A stretch of 64,000 bases of DNA, from assembly GCA_040398805.1 (NCBI GenBank), contig JBBATK010000009.1, forward strand, positions 1 through 64,000, given 5' to 3'. Of this stretch, positions 55,650 through 64,000 are shown piece after piece (position 1 is the stretch's first letter; each line of letters begins with the position of its first letter). Position numbers and translations under genes: made by a program. Below the pieces are notes generated by a model. The model searched no databases and had not been told where the DNA came from. It worked only from the letters and a program-made list of their open reading frames with translations. This DNA is from JBBATK01 sp040398805. Lineage in GTDB: Bacteria > Bacteroidota > Ignavibacteria > Kapaibacteriales > NICIL-2.

Positions 55650-56534
55650 ACAATCCTCCAAAAAGAGATGAAAAAATAAATTGATACTTCTAACACTTTT
55701 GTTTCCTGTTTCAACCGGCCACCGGGGGACTCCCGTCCGTCCAGCATCCCAGATTCCTGTCCTTGGTTTGGATCTTTGCAGCCACTTCGCTCCAAAGATT
55801 TTTTTTTTCGACCGCTGCAAAACCGTCTTTTCCTCCTGTGTCCGTGCTTTTGTGAACACACGGGGAACGCCGACTCGGCTGTCACAACTCAGGCTCTTTC
55901 TACATGAACTCCGAGTCCGACTTCCGTTTTCGCACAAGGCTCTGACTCCAACGCTGACACAGCGACGTCATCGGAGCGGAATGTCCGCAATTGCCGATGA
56001 ACACTCGTCTCGTGGCCCGTCTCCGACGTATGATGAAAGCACCAAAATCCCGTGGCAAACAATGGCTATCGCCAATGTTTTCCCTCGGAAAATGGTGATT
56101 GTTTGTCGGTATTTCTACCCATTCATCAACGTATTCTGAACCTGCATGTCCGCAATATAGGGACGTATCCATATCGGACCAAAGAAATTTTGCCCCGAAA
56201 ACGGGTCGAAAACGACTTAGAGAAGGATCGAGCGGACGTACCGTTTCTCCCTTCACTCATGCAATCGAGAGGCCCTGTTATTCTCCTTCCTCAAACGATT
56301 GAGGGCGAGATCAGAAGGACTTGCAACAAACATAAGATACTTTTGTCTTTTTATGCGCATTTTTTTCTGCTATAAGGACCCGTCCAAACGTCACGTGACT
56401 CGCAGGCGAATGCCGTTCCTGAAGCTCCGAAAGGAAATCGGAAACATTCATCTCCGCCCTGTTTTACTCCTTAAGGACGCTGTATCTTTGTCCCACTTCA
56501 TGAAAACCACATTGTTTCATCGATCTTGTCCATC
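55650..56534. other. Intergenic region of 885 bp between divergent T9SS protein genes
   Basis: No ORF with a credible start or family is seen. It is visibly more AT-rich than the rest of the window. On the minus strand an exact TATGTTTG box lies at 56327-56334, 680 nt before the giant-gene start; nearer, TATTTTTT at 55671-55678 and AATCTTTG at 55793-55800 differ from consensus by one base. A run of A on the minus strand (55799-55808) lies in the middle. Long leader RNA, small RNA or regulatory sites could sit here. Confidence 0.55.
56483..56490 (+). promoter_or_regulatory. -7 box TATCTTTG upstream of the SBBP protein gene
   Basis: Exact TAnnTTTG match on the plus strand, 44 nt before the ATG at 56535. 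A 12-codon ORF (56500-56538) begins directly after it and overlaps the gene start by four bases. Confidence 0.6.
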
Positions 56535-58901
56535 ATGATAGTCCGGCCATCATCTGTCATGTCCGTATGCTTTGTTACATTGGTCGTGGCACTCTTTTCG
56601 GGCGAATCAGGTCTCAGTTCGGCTCAAACGCCCCTGCATAACGGCCTTTTTTTTGAAAACAGGGGCCAGTTAACGACCTCTCTCGGCACCCAAGCCGATT
56701 CCATCATCGCTTACGCGCGACTCGGTGACGGGTGGATTCATGTTACTCATACGACCATCTACGTTTCCCGGACGGAAACAACTCGTTCGTACCGATACGG
56801 AATCACGATTCCCGCCGACTATTCAGCCAGATTGACAGAGAGCGAAGAAGAGACGACATCCCTCCAGAGGTATGTCGGCTCATCGAATCAGCCTCTCAAG
56901 TCGGCTTCGTCGCTCACGTTCATGAAATCCGATGAATCGGCGTCCTTCAGACTCCGTATTCTTGGAGACACATTATCGCTTGATTATCTCAGCCGATCGC
57001 AAAACGCGCAACCCCTACCCCGATTACACCTGCAGGGCTTGAGAAGGTCTACCACCGGTCACGGTGATCCCGTCCGCTGGGCCGATGCCGAAGGCCGTGC
57101 CGTTTTCACGGAAATCGTTCTTGATGAGGGGCGTCCGACCTTCGCCGCAAGGGACAAAGAGCCCGTTTTTCCTTCGGAAACGCTTGGTTTTGATGACCTT
57201 CATCCGTCCGGCGGACCGACAATCCTGTCTCCGGATCCCGTGCGACACTTGACCGTCCTCCTGAAGGCTTCAACGTTCCTCGGCGGTTCCGGTACAGACT
57301 CCCTCATAAGCAGCACACCGATTGATGGTGGATTGATCATATGTGGTTTCACAACCAGTAACGCCTTCCCCTGCACCCCGGGAGTAAGCCAAACGGCGTT
57401 GAAGGGCTCAAGAGATGCATGGATCGCTCGGTACGACGAGACTGCCAAGCCCATATGGTCCACCTACTTCGGTGGAAACGGTGACGATATCGCCAGCGGA
57501 TGTGTCGTCAGCGGCGCGGCGGTCTTTGTCTCCGGATCAACAACTTCTACGGACATCGGGACGTCCGGTACGATGAAATCCGCGTTTCAAGGCGGGACTT
57601 CCGACGCGTTCGTCGCTGTCGTCTCCTTGTCCGCGGGCACCAAAACGGCATGCACGTACGTAGGCGGACCCGAAGCCGACGAAGGAAAAGCGGTATGCGC
57701 TCTGCCCAATGGCGATATCGCCTTGTGCGGAACCACCTATAGCCCTGATTTCGGCTTCAAAGGTCATCAGGCCCAATTGACCGGTGGCGCTGACGCCTTC
57801 GCCGTCGTTCTCGATCCGGCGCTGAGCACCCTTCGGTGGGGCACCTACTACGGAGGACGGGCGGATGAAGAAGGCCGAGGCATCGCTTCCCTCGATGACG
57901 GTTCCATCATCATGATAGGCAACACGTCAAGTCCCAATTCAGGTTTGCGTATCGCCGAAAATGTCGGACAGGGTAGTACGCCACCGGGCGGACTTCAAAC
58001 CTCCGGCTTCGTCACCAGACTCACCCCTACCGGCACTCGCGCATGGGGACGCTACCTGGGCGGCGATGCATTCGACACGTTGATGTGCGTGCGTACGTTC
58101 AGGAACGAGATTTATGTAGGCGGCTTCTCCAATAGCCAATCCGGAGGCGGTAATAATTTCATTTCGGGTGGTTCCGCCCAACCCGGCAGCGGTAGTGGAA
58201 TTAATGATGGGTTTATTTCCAAATTAAATCCGGATGGAACTTTAATTTGGGGAACGTTCATCGGCGGCTCAAACGACGACAAGGTTTTGGGCCTCACGGT
58301 CACTCCGACGGGCGATGTCATCGCTTGCGGTACGACGAACAGCGAGAATTTCCCCGTCGTCGAAAGCGATCAGAAATCACTGGTCGGAGGTTACGACGCT
58401 TTCGTGGCCTATCTTCTTAAGACAGGACAGAAGTACGGACGAGTGATCCTCCTCGGAGGTTCCAATAACGACGAATCAACGGGCTCGTCGTTCCTTGCAA
58501 ATCGTTCCGTCCTTGTCACAGGCACCACCTCCAGTTCGAACTTCCCGACGGCACAGGCAGTACAACCCGCCTTCGCCGGTGCGTGCGACGCTTTCATCTC
58601 GCTTCTCGAACCGTTGTATACCGTCTCGGTCCCCGACGTCTCCGCATCCACCACGCAGCTTCTCGCGTATCCCATCCCGACCGGTGATCGCCTCACGATG
58701 ACAAACCCGACAGTGATTCACGGTCCCTCAGTGATTCGCTGTCTTTCCTCCACAGGTAAAGAAGTGTTCACGACAGCGGTCTTGACGGATACCGATTCGT
58801 ACACACTGGATGTTGCTAGTCTTCCGCCCGGCATGTATTCGATCATCTGGAGCGACCTCTTCAAAAGCGCAGCGTGCACGATCATCCATTTGCGTCCCTG
58901 A
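56535..58901 (+). CDS. SBBP-repeat protein with T9SS sorting domain
   Basis: An exported protein of 788 residues. A signal peptide (about residues 1-30, ending SSAQ) precedes NGLFFENRGQL, a DUF7948-like start that parallels the FVENKGQ of the giant protein. A predicted propeller built from SBBP-like repeats follows (about 240-690), with repeated motifs such as DAWIARYDE, STYFGGNGDD, WGTYYGG and DGFISKLNPDG. The T9SS type A C-terminal domain (about 705-788) has YPIPTGDRL and LPPGMYSIIW. The layout is the giant protein without the Ig/PKD domains, and the genes diverge. ATG at 56535 is used because it precedes the signal peptide; a TTG at 56526 is also in frame. Secretion through T9SS is expected; ligand unknown. 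Confidence 0.88.
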   Translation: MIVRPSSVMSVCFVTLVVALFSGESGLSSAQTPLHNGLFFENRGQLTTSLGTQADSIIAYARLGDGWIHVTHTTIYVSRTETTRSYRYGITIPADYSARLTESEEETTSLQRYVGSSNQPLKSASSLTFMKSDESASFRLRILGDTLSLDYLSRSQNAQPLPRLHLQGLRRSTTGHGDPVRWADAEGRAVFTEIVLDEGRPTFAARDKEPVFPSETLGFDDLHPSGGPTILSPDPVRHLTVLLKASTFLGGSGTDSLISSTPIDGGLIICGFTTSNAFPCTPGVSQTALKGSRDAWIARYDETAKPIWSTYFGGNGDDIASGCVVSGAAVFVSGSTTSTDIGTSGTMKSAFQGGTSDAFVAVVSLSAGTKTACTYVGGPEADEGKAVCALPNGDIALCGTTYSPDFGFKGHQAQLTGGADAFAVVLDPALSTLRWGTYYGGRADEEGRGIASLDDGSIIMIGNTSSPNSGLRIAENVGQGSTPPGGLQTSGFVTRLTPTGTRAWGRYLGGDAFDTLMCVRTFRNEIYVGGFSNSQSGGGNNFISGGSAQPGSGSGINDGFISKLNPDGTLIWGTFIGGSNDDKVLGLTVTPTGDVIACGTTNSENFPVVESDQKSLVGGYDAFVAYLLKTGQKYGRVILLGGSNNDESTGSSFLANRSVLVTGTTSSSNFPTAQAVQPAFAGACDAFISLLEPLYTVSVPDVSASTTQLLAYPIPTGDRLTMTNPTVIHGPSVIRCLSSTGKEVFTTAVLTDTDSYTLDVASLPPGMYSIIWSDLFKSAACTIIHLRP

Positions 58902-58952
58902 CACATCATCGACAGTCATACGCCGAATCATCGTCCCACCCTGCCCGCGCCC

Positions 58953-58960
58953 TATATTTG
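58953..58960 (+). promoter_or_regulatory. -7 box TATATTTG upstream of the carboxyltransferase gene
   Basis: Exact TAnnTTTG match 29 nt before the ATG at 58990, after the SBBP gene stop. Confidence 0.65.
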
Positions 58961-58989
58961 CGCACTGTTCTCATCTCTCCCGCACACTC

Positions 58990-60531
58990 ATGAATCGTGT
59001 CGAATACTTACAGAACCTGCGCCGCGAGGCATTGCTCGGCGGTGGCGAAAAACGTATCGCGGACCAGCATGCCAAAGGCAAGCTCACCGCCCGCGAACGC
59101 ATCGAGTGCCTGCTGGACAAGGAGTCGTTCGAAGAGATGGACATGTTCGTGCGACATCGTTCGACGAAGTTCGGCCTCGAGAAACAACGCCCTCTGGGCG
59201 ACGGCATCGTGACAGGTACGGGAAAGATCGATGGTCGCACGGTGTGCATCTTTTCGCAGGACTTCACCGTGTTCGGCGGGTCGCTCAGCGAAGCCTATGC
59301 GGAGAAAATCTGCAAAGTGATGGACCTTGCCATGAAGATCGGTGCCCCCGTCATCGGCCTTAACGACTCAGGCGGAGCGCGCATCCAGGAAGGCGTCGTA
59401 TCGCTCGGCGGCTATGCCGATATCTTCTTGCGTAATACGCTCGCCAGCGGTGTGGTGCCACAGATTTCCGTGGTGCTCGGACCCTGCGCAGGCGGTGCGG
59501 TGTATTCTCCGGCGATCACGGACTTCATCGTCATGACGAAGGGTACGTCGTACATGTTCGTCACCGGACCCAATGTCGTGAAGACGGTCACCCACGAGGA
59601 CGTCACCTTCGAGGAACTCGGGGGTGCGGAAACGCATGCATCCAAGTCCGGCGTGGCCCACTTCGCCTGCGAGAACGAGATCGAAGCCCTCATGCATGTG
59701 CGTAAACTGCTCACCTTCCTCCCGTCGAGCAATCGCGAAGCGCCCGCACCCGTTCCCACGAACGACGCGGCCGACAGGTACTGCCATCGTCTCGACTCCA
59801 TCATCCCCCATCAGTCGAACATGGCCTACGACATGAAGGACGTCATCCGCGACGTGGTGGACGAAGGAGACTTCTTCGAAGTCCATGCAGACTATGCGCC
59901 GAACATCGTCGTGGGGTTCGCCACGCTCGACAGCATGCCCGTGGGCATCGTCGCCAACCAACCCAACGCCCTTGCCGGTGTGCTCGATATCAACTCCTCT
60001 GTCAAAGGCGCACGCTTCGTCCGCTTCTGCGACGCCTTCAACATCCCGCTTATCGTCTTCGAAGACGTACCCGGCTTTCTGCCGGGTACGGATCAGGAAT
60101 GGCGCGGTATCATCCGTCACGGCGCAAAACTGCTCTACGCATTCTGCGAAGCCACGGTGCCGAAGCTCACCGTCATCACACGCAAGGCCTACGGCGGTGC
60201 GTACGACGTCATGAACTCCAAGCACATCCGCGGTGATTACAACGTGGCATGGACAACGGCGGAGATCGCCGTCATGGGCGCCAAAGGCGCCGTGGAGATC
60301 CTGTTCCGCAAAGAGATCCAGGAAGCTTCAGACCCCGCCAAGCGTCAGGCCGAACTGGAAGCGGAATACAATGAGAAGTTCGCCAACCCCTACGAAGCCG
60401 CCGAGCGCGGGTACGTGGATGATGTGATCATACCCGGTGAAACGCGGAAGCACTTGGTGCGCATGCTCCATACGCTGAAGACCAAGCGCGACACGAACCC
60501 ATGGAAGAAGCACGGCAACATCCCTCTGTGA
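58990..60531 (+). CDS. pccB: Acyl-CoA (propionyl-CoA type) carboxylase, carboxyltransferase subunit
   Basis: Transfers the carboxyl group from biotin to propionyl-CoA or another acyl-CoA. The 513-residue length and motifs fit PccB-type beta subunits: RERIECLLDKESFEE, the oxyanion regions SGGARIQEGVVSLGGY and GPCAGGAVYSPA, GPNVVKTVTHEDV, the C-terminal half IVFEDVPGFLPGTDQE and RKAYGGAYDVMNSK. Substrate preference between propionyl-CoA and other acyl-CoAs is not settled by sequence reading, though propionyl is typical. No alpha (biotin carboxylase) subunit is in the window. ATG at 58990 matches the family start (MNRVEYLQNLRREAL); the upstream frame is open but overlaps the previous gene. Confidence 0.92.
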   Translation: MNRVEYLQNLRREALLGGGEKRIADQHAKGKLTARERIECLLDKESFEEMDMFVRHRSTKFGLEKQRPLGDGIVTGTGKIDGRTVCIFSQDFTVFGGSLSEAYAEKICKVMDLAMKIGAPVIGLNDSGGARIQEGVVSLGGYADIFLRNTLASGVVPQISVVLGPCAGGAVYSPAITDFIVMTKGTSYMFVTGPNVVKTVTHEDVTFEELGGAETHASKSGVAHFACENEIEALMHVRKLLTFLPSSNREAPAPVPTNDAADRYCHRLDSIIPHQSNMAYDMKDVIRDVVDEGDFFEVHADYAPNIVVGFATLDSMPVGIVANQPNALAGVLDINSSVKGARFVRFCDAFNIPLIVFEDVPGFLPGTDQEWRGIIRHGAKLLYAFCEATVPKLTVITRKAYGGAYDVMNSKHIRGDYNVAWTTAEIAVMGAKGAVEILFRKEIQEASDPAKRQAELEAEYNEKFANPYEAAERGYVDDVIIPGETRKHLVRMLHTLKTKRDTNPWKKHGNIPL

Positions 60532-60658
60532 TCGCTTCCACGTCCGGTTCGCCGCGGCGTCATTCATGATACACGTCATCCCTGCTCCTGACGCGCGTCA
60601 GCATGTTCCCCGCTCATGATGCCTAAGTTTCCCGCGAGTGAAACACTGGAGTACCATC

Positions 60659-61117
60659 ATGAAAACCTACGGTTCGATCCTCTTCCCCTCCGACTTCTCC
60701 CACTGCTCGGAACAGGCAGTGAACCAGGTCTGCGACCTTGCGCAAACCCTTGGCGCGGAGCTGCACCTTCTGCATGTGGTGGAACCGCTCGACGTGTATG
60801 CCACCCGCTATGGCACCGAGCAGGCGCTCTACTACGACCTCATGAAGCAGATGCGCACGGGAGCGCACGAGGATCTCGACGCCCTGACGAAGAAGCTCGC
60901 CGCTTGTGGCCTGCATCCCGTTCCCGTGGTCCGCGAAGGCAAACCGGCCGATGAGATCGTGGACTACGCCAAGAGTCACGGCATCGGCCTGATCTGCATG
61001 TCCACCCATGGTTGGAGCGGGTTCAAACATCTGCTTCTGGGAAGCACCACCGAACGCGTCCTGCGTCGGGCGCCATGCCCCGTGTTCGTCATGCGCTGTC
61101 AGGCTGCCGCTGAATGA
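60659..61117 (+). CDS. Universal stress protein, UspA family
   Basis: A small cytoplasmic protein of 152 residues with the Usp fold. The start ILFPSDFSHCSEQAV and the ATP-binding motif STHGWSGFKHLLLGSTTERV (G-x2-G-x9-G-S type) are present, followed by the conserved CPVFVM end. Nucleotide binding is therefore expected. A GGAG ribosome-binding site lies 8 nt before the ATG at 60659. It stands alone between the carboxyltransferase gene and the convergent P450 gene. Confidence 0.93.
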   Translation: MKTYGSILFPSDFSHCSEQAVNQVCDLAQTLGAELHLLHVVEPLDVYATRYGTEQALYYDLMKQMRTGAHEDLDALTKKLAACGLHPVPVVREGKPADEIVDYAKSHGIGLICMSTHGWSGFKHLLLGSTTERVLRRAPCPVFVMRCQAAAE

Positions 61118-61195
61118 CGGCCGGTGGACGACGTGGAAGCACCGCACCGTCCGGCTCCGCCGGAAGACGCGCACTCGTTGTGGAATTCGTGAGCG

Positions 61196-62548
61196 CTATC
61201 GCACCTGGACTTTTAACCGCAACGGGGTCTGCATGCGCAGAGTGAAGAGCGGACGCACGCTTGCATCGATGGGCTTATCGGCAACGAGGCGTCGGTGTCG
61301 GATGATCGTCGCGGCGATCATCATGGCTTCCATCCACGCGAAGCCCTCGCCGATACACATGCGGTTGCCCGCCCCGAAGGGAACGTAGGCGAAGCGCGGA
61401 AGGGATTTCATGGCGGGGTCGTTCCATCGCTCAGGAAGGAACTCGTCGGGTCGGTCGAAGAAGCGCGCCTTGTGATGAAGGATAGGTGTGATGGTGCACA
61501 CCACGGAACCCTTGGGAAAGCGGTAGCCGAGTATCTCCACATCGTGCAGGGGTTCGCGAGCGAAGGTCCACACCGGCGGGTACAGGCGAAGCGTCTCCTT
61601 GAAGATGTTCCGCGTGACCTCGAAGTGGGGGTAATCATCCGCTGTGGGATTCCTTCCCGAGAGAACGGCATCGACTTCGCGCTCGGCGCTCTCGCGGTGC
61701 TGCGGATTCTGACTCAGGACATACCACATCCACATGAGCGCCGTGGCCGTCGTCTCGTGTCCGGCCATGAACATGGTGATCACCTCGTCGCGTATCTGCC
61801 GGTCGTCCATCGCCGCTCCCGTCTCTTCGTCCTTGGCGTTCATGAGCATGGAAAGCAGGTCGGTCTGATGCGCGGTGTCCGCCTTGCGATACGACGCGAT
61901 GATGTCACGCAGGCGTTCATCCACCTGACGGGTCAGCTCATGAATGCGTCGCACCGACGGCAGCGGCACATCGTTTTCGAAACACAGCAAGGCGAAGGGA
62001 TTCTTGAACACGCCCGCGGCCGCTTCGAGCAGGTCGTTCACAAGCTTGCCCATGTCGCGCAGTTCACGGGCGCCCACGCGCGACGAGAACATGGTCTGCG
62101 TGATGATGCGGATGGTGATGGCCGACATCTCCTCCTGGACATCGATCTCCGAGCCTTCCTCCCATCGCTCCATCTCCTCAAGGGTGTTCTCCACCATCGC
62201 CGCAGCGTAGTCGTGAACACGCGCCCGATGGAACGCAGGCGCTACAAGACGCCGCTGCTGCAGGTGCGCCTCGCCGTCGTTCGTCAGCAATCCTATGCCG
62301 ATCACCTTCCGCATCGCCTGATACAAGCGGCTCTTCTTGAACGACGCCGCTTCGTCCACGAACACGCGCTGCAGCACATCGGTGTCATGCACCATGAAGT
62401 TCTGCGCACCGGGTATCGGCACCGCACAGACATCGCCGAGCTCGCGCACCATGCGCTCGCAAAAGCCCAGCGGCGTGCGTGTCATCTCCGGCAGCTCAAG
62501 AAGGTCCGTGATGATGGGAATGCGTTTCCGTGTAGGGATAGGTTTCAT
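61196..62548 (-). CDS. Cytochrome P450
   Basis: A haem-thiolate monooxygenase of 450 residues. It shows the I-helix oxygen-activation motif AGHETT, the K-helix ExxR in FKETLRLYPP, the PERF-like region FLPERW, and the haem-binding loop FGAGNRMCIGEGFA with the axial Cys. No fused reductase or ferredoxin domain and no membrane anchor is present, so it needs a separate electron donor. It resembles the CYP4/CYP102-like bacterial group; the substrate is not predictable. ATG at 62548 follows an open frame that continues upstream into the thrS 3' end without similarity. A 12-bp tandem repeat lies just before the start. Confidence 0.92.
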   Translation of the reverse strand: MKPIPTRKRIPIITDLLELPEMTRTPLGFCERMVRELGDVCAVPIPGAQNFMVHDTDVLQRVFVDEAASFKKSRLYQAMRKVIGIGLLTNDGEAHLQQRRLVAPAFHRARVHDYAAAMVENTLEEMERWEEGSEIDVQEEMSAITIRIITQTMFSSRVGARELRDMGKLVNDLLEAAAGVFKNPFALLCFENDVPLPSVRRIHELTRQVDERLRDIIASYRKADTAHQTDLLSMLMNAKDEETGAAMDDRQIRDEVITMFMAGHETTATALMWMWYVLSQNPQHRESAEREVDAVLSGRNPTADDYPHFEVTRNIFKETLRLYPPVWTFAREPLHDVEILGYRFPKGSVVCTITPILHHKARFFDRPDEFLPERWNDPAMKSLPRFAYVPFGAGNRMCIGEGFAWMEAMMIAATIIRHRRLVADKPIDASVRPLFTLRMQTPLRLKVQVR

Positions 62549-62558
62549 GGAGATGCAT

Positions 62559-62582
62559 GGTGCCGACCATGGTGCCGACCAT
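62559..62582. repeat. 12-bp tandem repeat before the P450 gene
   Basis: GGTGCCGACCAT is present twice in direct succession, 11 bp upstream of the P450 ATG on the non-coding side. It lies in the 122-bp spacer between the thrS stop and the P450 start. Confidence 0.8.
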
Positions 62583-62670
62583 GTCGTGCCGGCATTGGTG
62601 GGTGCGCAGTGTTCGTCACTCGTTGCACGCGCGCCGGAGCAGTCGTCCGGCGCGTCGTGCGGATCGTCCA

Positions 62671-64000
62671 TCATTCCACATGATGCGAAGCGAAGAGTGT
62701 GAGCGCGTCGTCCAACGACATCACGCCCTTATCACCCGCGCCGTGTTCACGAAGGGCCACCTGCCCCGCCTCCGCCTCTCGCTTCCCGAGCACCAAGGCA
62801 TAGGGTATCTTCTTCTGCTCGCTCTCGGCGATCTTTCGCTGCACCTTCTCTCCGCGCAGATCCGCGTGCACACGATATCCCTTCTCCTCCAGCACACGTG
62901 CCACATGCGCGGCATACTCGTTCTGCGCATCGGTGATGGGCAGAACGCTCACCTGCACGGGCGCGAGCCAGAACGGGAAGTTCCCTGCATAGTGCTCGAT
63001 GAGGATGGAAAGGAAACGCTCCATGGAGCCGAACGGCGCGCGATGGATGATGACCGGACGATGCTTCTGATTATCCGCACCCATGTATTCCAGCTGGAAT
63101 CTCTCGGGCATCACGTAATCCACTTGCACCGTGCCAAGCTGCCACTTTCTTCCGATGGCATCGCGCACGATGAAGTCGATCTTCGGTCCGTAGAATGCGG
63201 CTTCGCCTTCGCCGATGAAATACTCCAGTCCCATCTCGTCGGCCACTTCCTTGATCTCCTTCTGCGCGCGTTCCCACAGGTCCAAGTCACCGCCGTATTT
63301 GTCGGCGTTGTCATCGCGGAAGGACAAGCGCGTGCTCACATTCATGCCGAACGTGGTGAACACATGCTGTGTCAGCTCCACGACGCTCTTGATCTCGTCC
63401 TTCAACTGGTCGTAGGTACAATAGATATGCGCATCGTCCTGCGTGAAGCCGCGCACGCGCGACAATCCGCTGAGCTCGCCCGACTGCTCGTAGCGATACA
63501 CCGTACCGAACTCCGCAAGGCGCACGGGCAGGTCGCGATAGGAACGCGGCTCGCTTGCATACACCTGATGGTGATGCGGACAGTTCATGGGCTTGAGCAG
63601 GTACTCCTCTTCTTCGATCTTCATGGGCGGATACTGCGAGTCCGCGTAGTACGGATAGTGCCCGGACGTCTTGTACAGCTCAAGGTTGCCTATGTGCGGC
63701 GTGATCACTTCCTGATAGCCGCGCTTCTTCTGCTGGTTGCGCAGGAAGTTCTCCAGCGTACGGCGCACCACGGTGCCGTTGGGCAGCCATACGGGCAGAC
63801 CGCCGCCGATCATGGGATTGATCATGAACAGTTTCAGCTCCCGTCCGAGTCGCTTGTGGTCACGCTTCTCGGCTTCCTCGCGCAAGGTGAGATATTCCTC
63901 GAGCATCTCCTTCTTCGGAAAGCTGATGCCATAGATGCGCGTGAGCTGCTGGCGTGCGCTATCACCGCGCCAGTACGCGCCCGCCACGGAGAGCAGCTTG
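62671..64000 (-). CDS. thrS: Threonyl-tRNA synthetase, partial (5' end beyond window)
   Basis: Charges tRNA-Thr with threonine. The visible 442 C-terminal residues start in the second additional domain (AGAYWRGD), then the class II core with EVITPHIGNLELYKTSGHY, the zinc-binding Cys in KPMNCPHHHQ, motif 2 FGTVYRYEQSGE and RVRGFTQDDAH, and motif 3 (HRAPFGSMERF). The anticodon-binding domain covers the last 100 residues. The reading frame continues to the window edge with KLLSV before AGAYW. The N-terminal TGS and editing parts lie outside. The P450 gene follows 122 bp downstream. Confidence 0.95.
   Translation of the reverse strand, partial: KLLSVAGAYWRGDSARQQLTRIYGISFPKKEMLEEYLTLREEAEKRDHKRLGRELKLFMINPMIGGGLPVWLPNGTVVRRTLENFLRNQQKKRGYQEVITPHIGNLELYKTSGHYPYYADSQYPPMKIEEEEYLLKPMNCPHHHQVYASEPRSYRDLPVRLAEFGTVYRYEQSGELSGLSRVRGFTQDDAHIYCTYDQLKDEIKSVVELTQHVFTTFGMNVSTRLSFRDDNADKYGGDLDLWERAQKEIKEVADEMGLEYFIGEGEAAFYGPKIDFIVRDAIGRKWQLGTVQVDYVMPERFQLEYMGADNQKHRPVIIHRAPFGSMERFLSILIEHYAGNFPFWLAPVQVSVLPITDAQNEYAAHVARVLEEKGYRVHADLRGEKVQRKIAESEQKKIPYALVLGKREAEAGQVALREHGAGDKGVMSLDDALTLFASHHVE

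Noticed and set aside
55681..56139. 152-codon plus-strand ORF in the spacer before the SBBP gene
   Set aside because: No ribosome-binding site, no family and composition unlike real proteins here; treated as non-coding spacer.
1..64000. Search for tRNA, rRNA, prophage, toxin-antitoxin and restriction genes
   Set aside because: None of the typical sequences or protein families was recognised by reading; a dedicated tRNA and HMM scan would be needed to exclude them.

Overview
The window looks like a scaffold from a free-living, moderately GC-rich member of the Bacteroidota/Chlorobiota assemblage, possibly Kapabacteria-like. The evidence is two proteins with type IX secretion (T9SS) C-terminal sorting domains, SBBP and PKD-like repeat domains, a DUF5103 protein, a TonB-dependent receptor, and Bacteroidota-type -7 promoter boxes (TAnnTTTG) at sensible distances before many genes. 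Two runs of exactly 100 N (10366-10465 and 12370-12469) show that it is a draft, probably metagenome-derived, assembly. The phylum-level placement is inference; no rRNA or tRNA gene was seen.

Layout. 1-6.1 kb: minus-strand genes for an NmrA-like NAD(P)-binding protein, a DUF418 membrane protein, a DUF1905 protein, a large conserved protein with a nitronate-monooxygenase-like motif, and a BaiN/HI0933 flavoprotein. A REP-like palindrome lies at the left edge. 6.1-10.1 kb: a tiny membrane ORF with its own terminator, then guaB-trmB and a secreted amidohydrolase-like protein lacking the usual metal-binding HxH. 10.2-12.6 kb: a TonB-dependent receptor broken by the two gaps. 12.6-20.9 kb: glutamate dehydrogenase, then a plus-strand run ispD, miaB, murA, an EnvC-like LytM protein, a DUF5103 protein and a 2Fe-2S thioredoxin-like ferredoxin. 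20.9-23.6 kb: a peroxiredoxin divergent from two yceI genes and a marR regulator, with paired palindromes overlapping the yceI promoter region. 23.6-32.2 kb: pdxH, small membrane proteins, a PAP2 phosphatase, an OmpA-family protein, an M24 peptidase, cutA, dut, a zinc-type CDF exporter and an outer-membrane protein coupled to a 58-residue membrane ORF. 32.3-38.4 kb: a Wzi-like barrel, a PafA-type phosphatase, rmlA and an L,D-transpeptidase lipoprotein.

38.46-55.65 kb is one uninterrupted minus-strand gene of 17.2 kb. It encodes a secreted protein of about 5,728 residues: signal peptide, N-terminal DUF7948-like region, SBBP propeller-like repeats, roughly fifty tandem Ig/PKD-like domains and a T9SS sorting domain. 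It contains a very recent internal duplication (about 740 bp apparently identical, offset 1,347 bp). After an apparently gene-free spacer of nearly 900 bp, a divergent 788-residue protein (56.5-58.9 kb) repeats the same plan without the Ig/PKD stalk. The pair probably forms a surface or adhesion module exported by T9SS.

59-64 kb: acyl-CoA carboxylase carboxyltransferase subunit, universal stress protein, cytochrome P450 and the 3' part of thrS, which runs off the right edge. Apart from the T9SS pair, the genes are mostly housekeeping and envelope functions in short operons.
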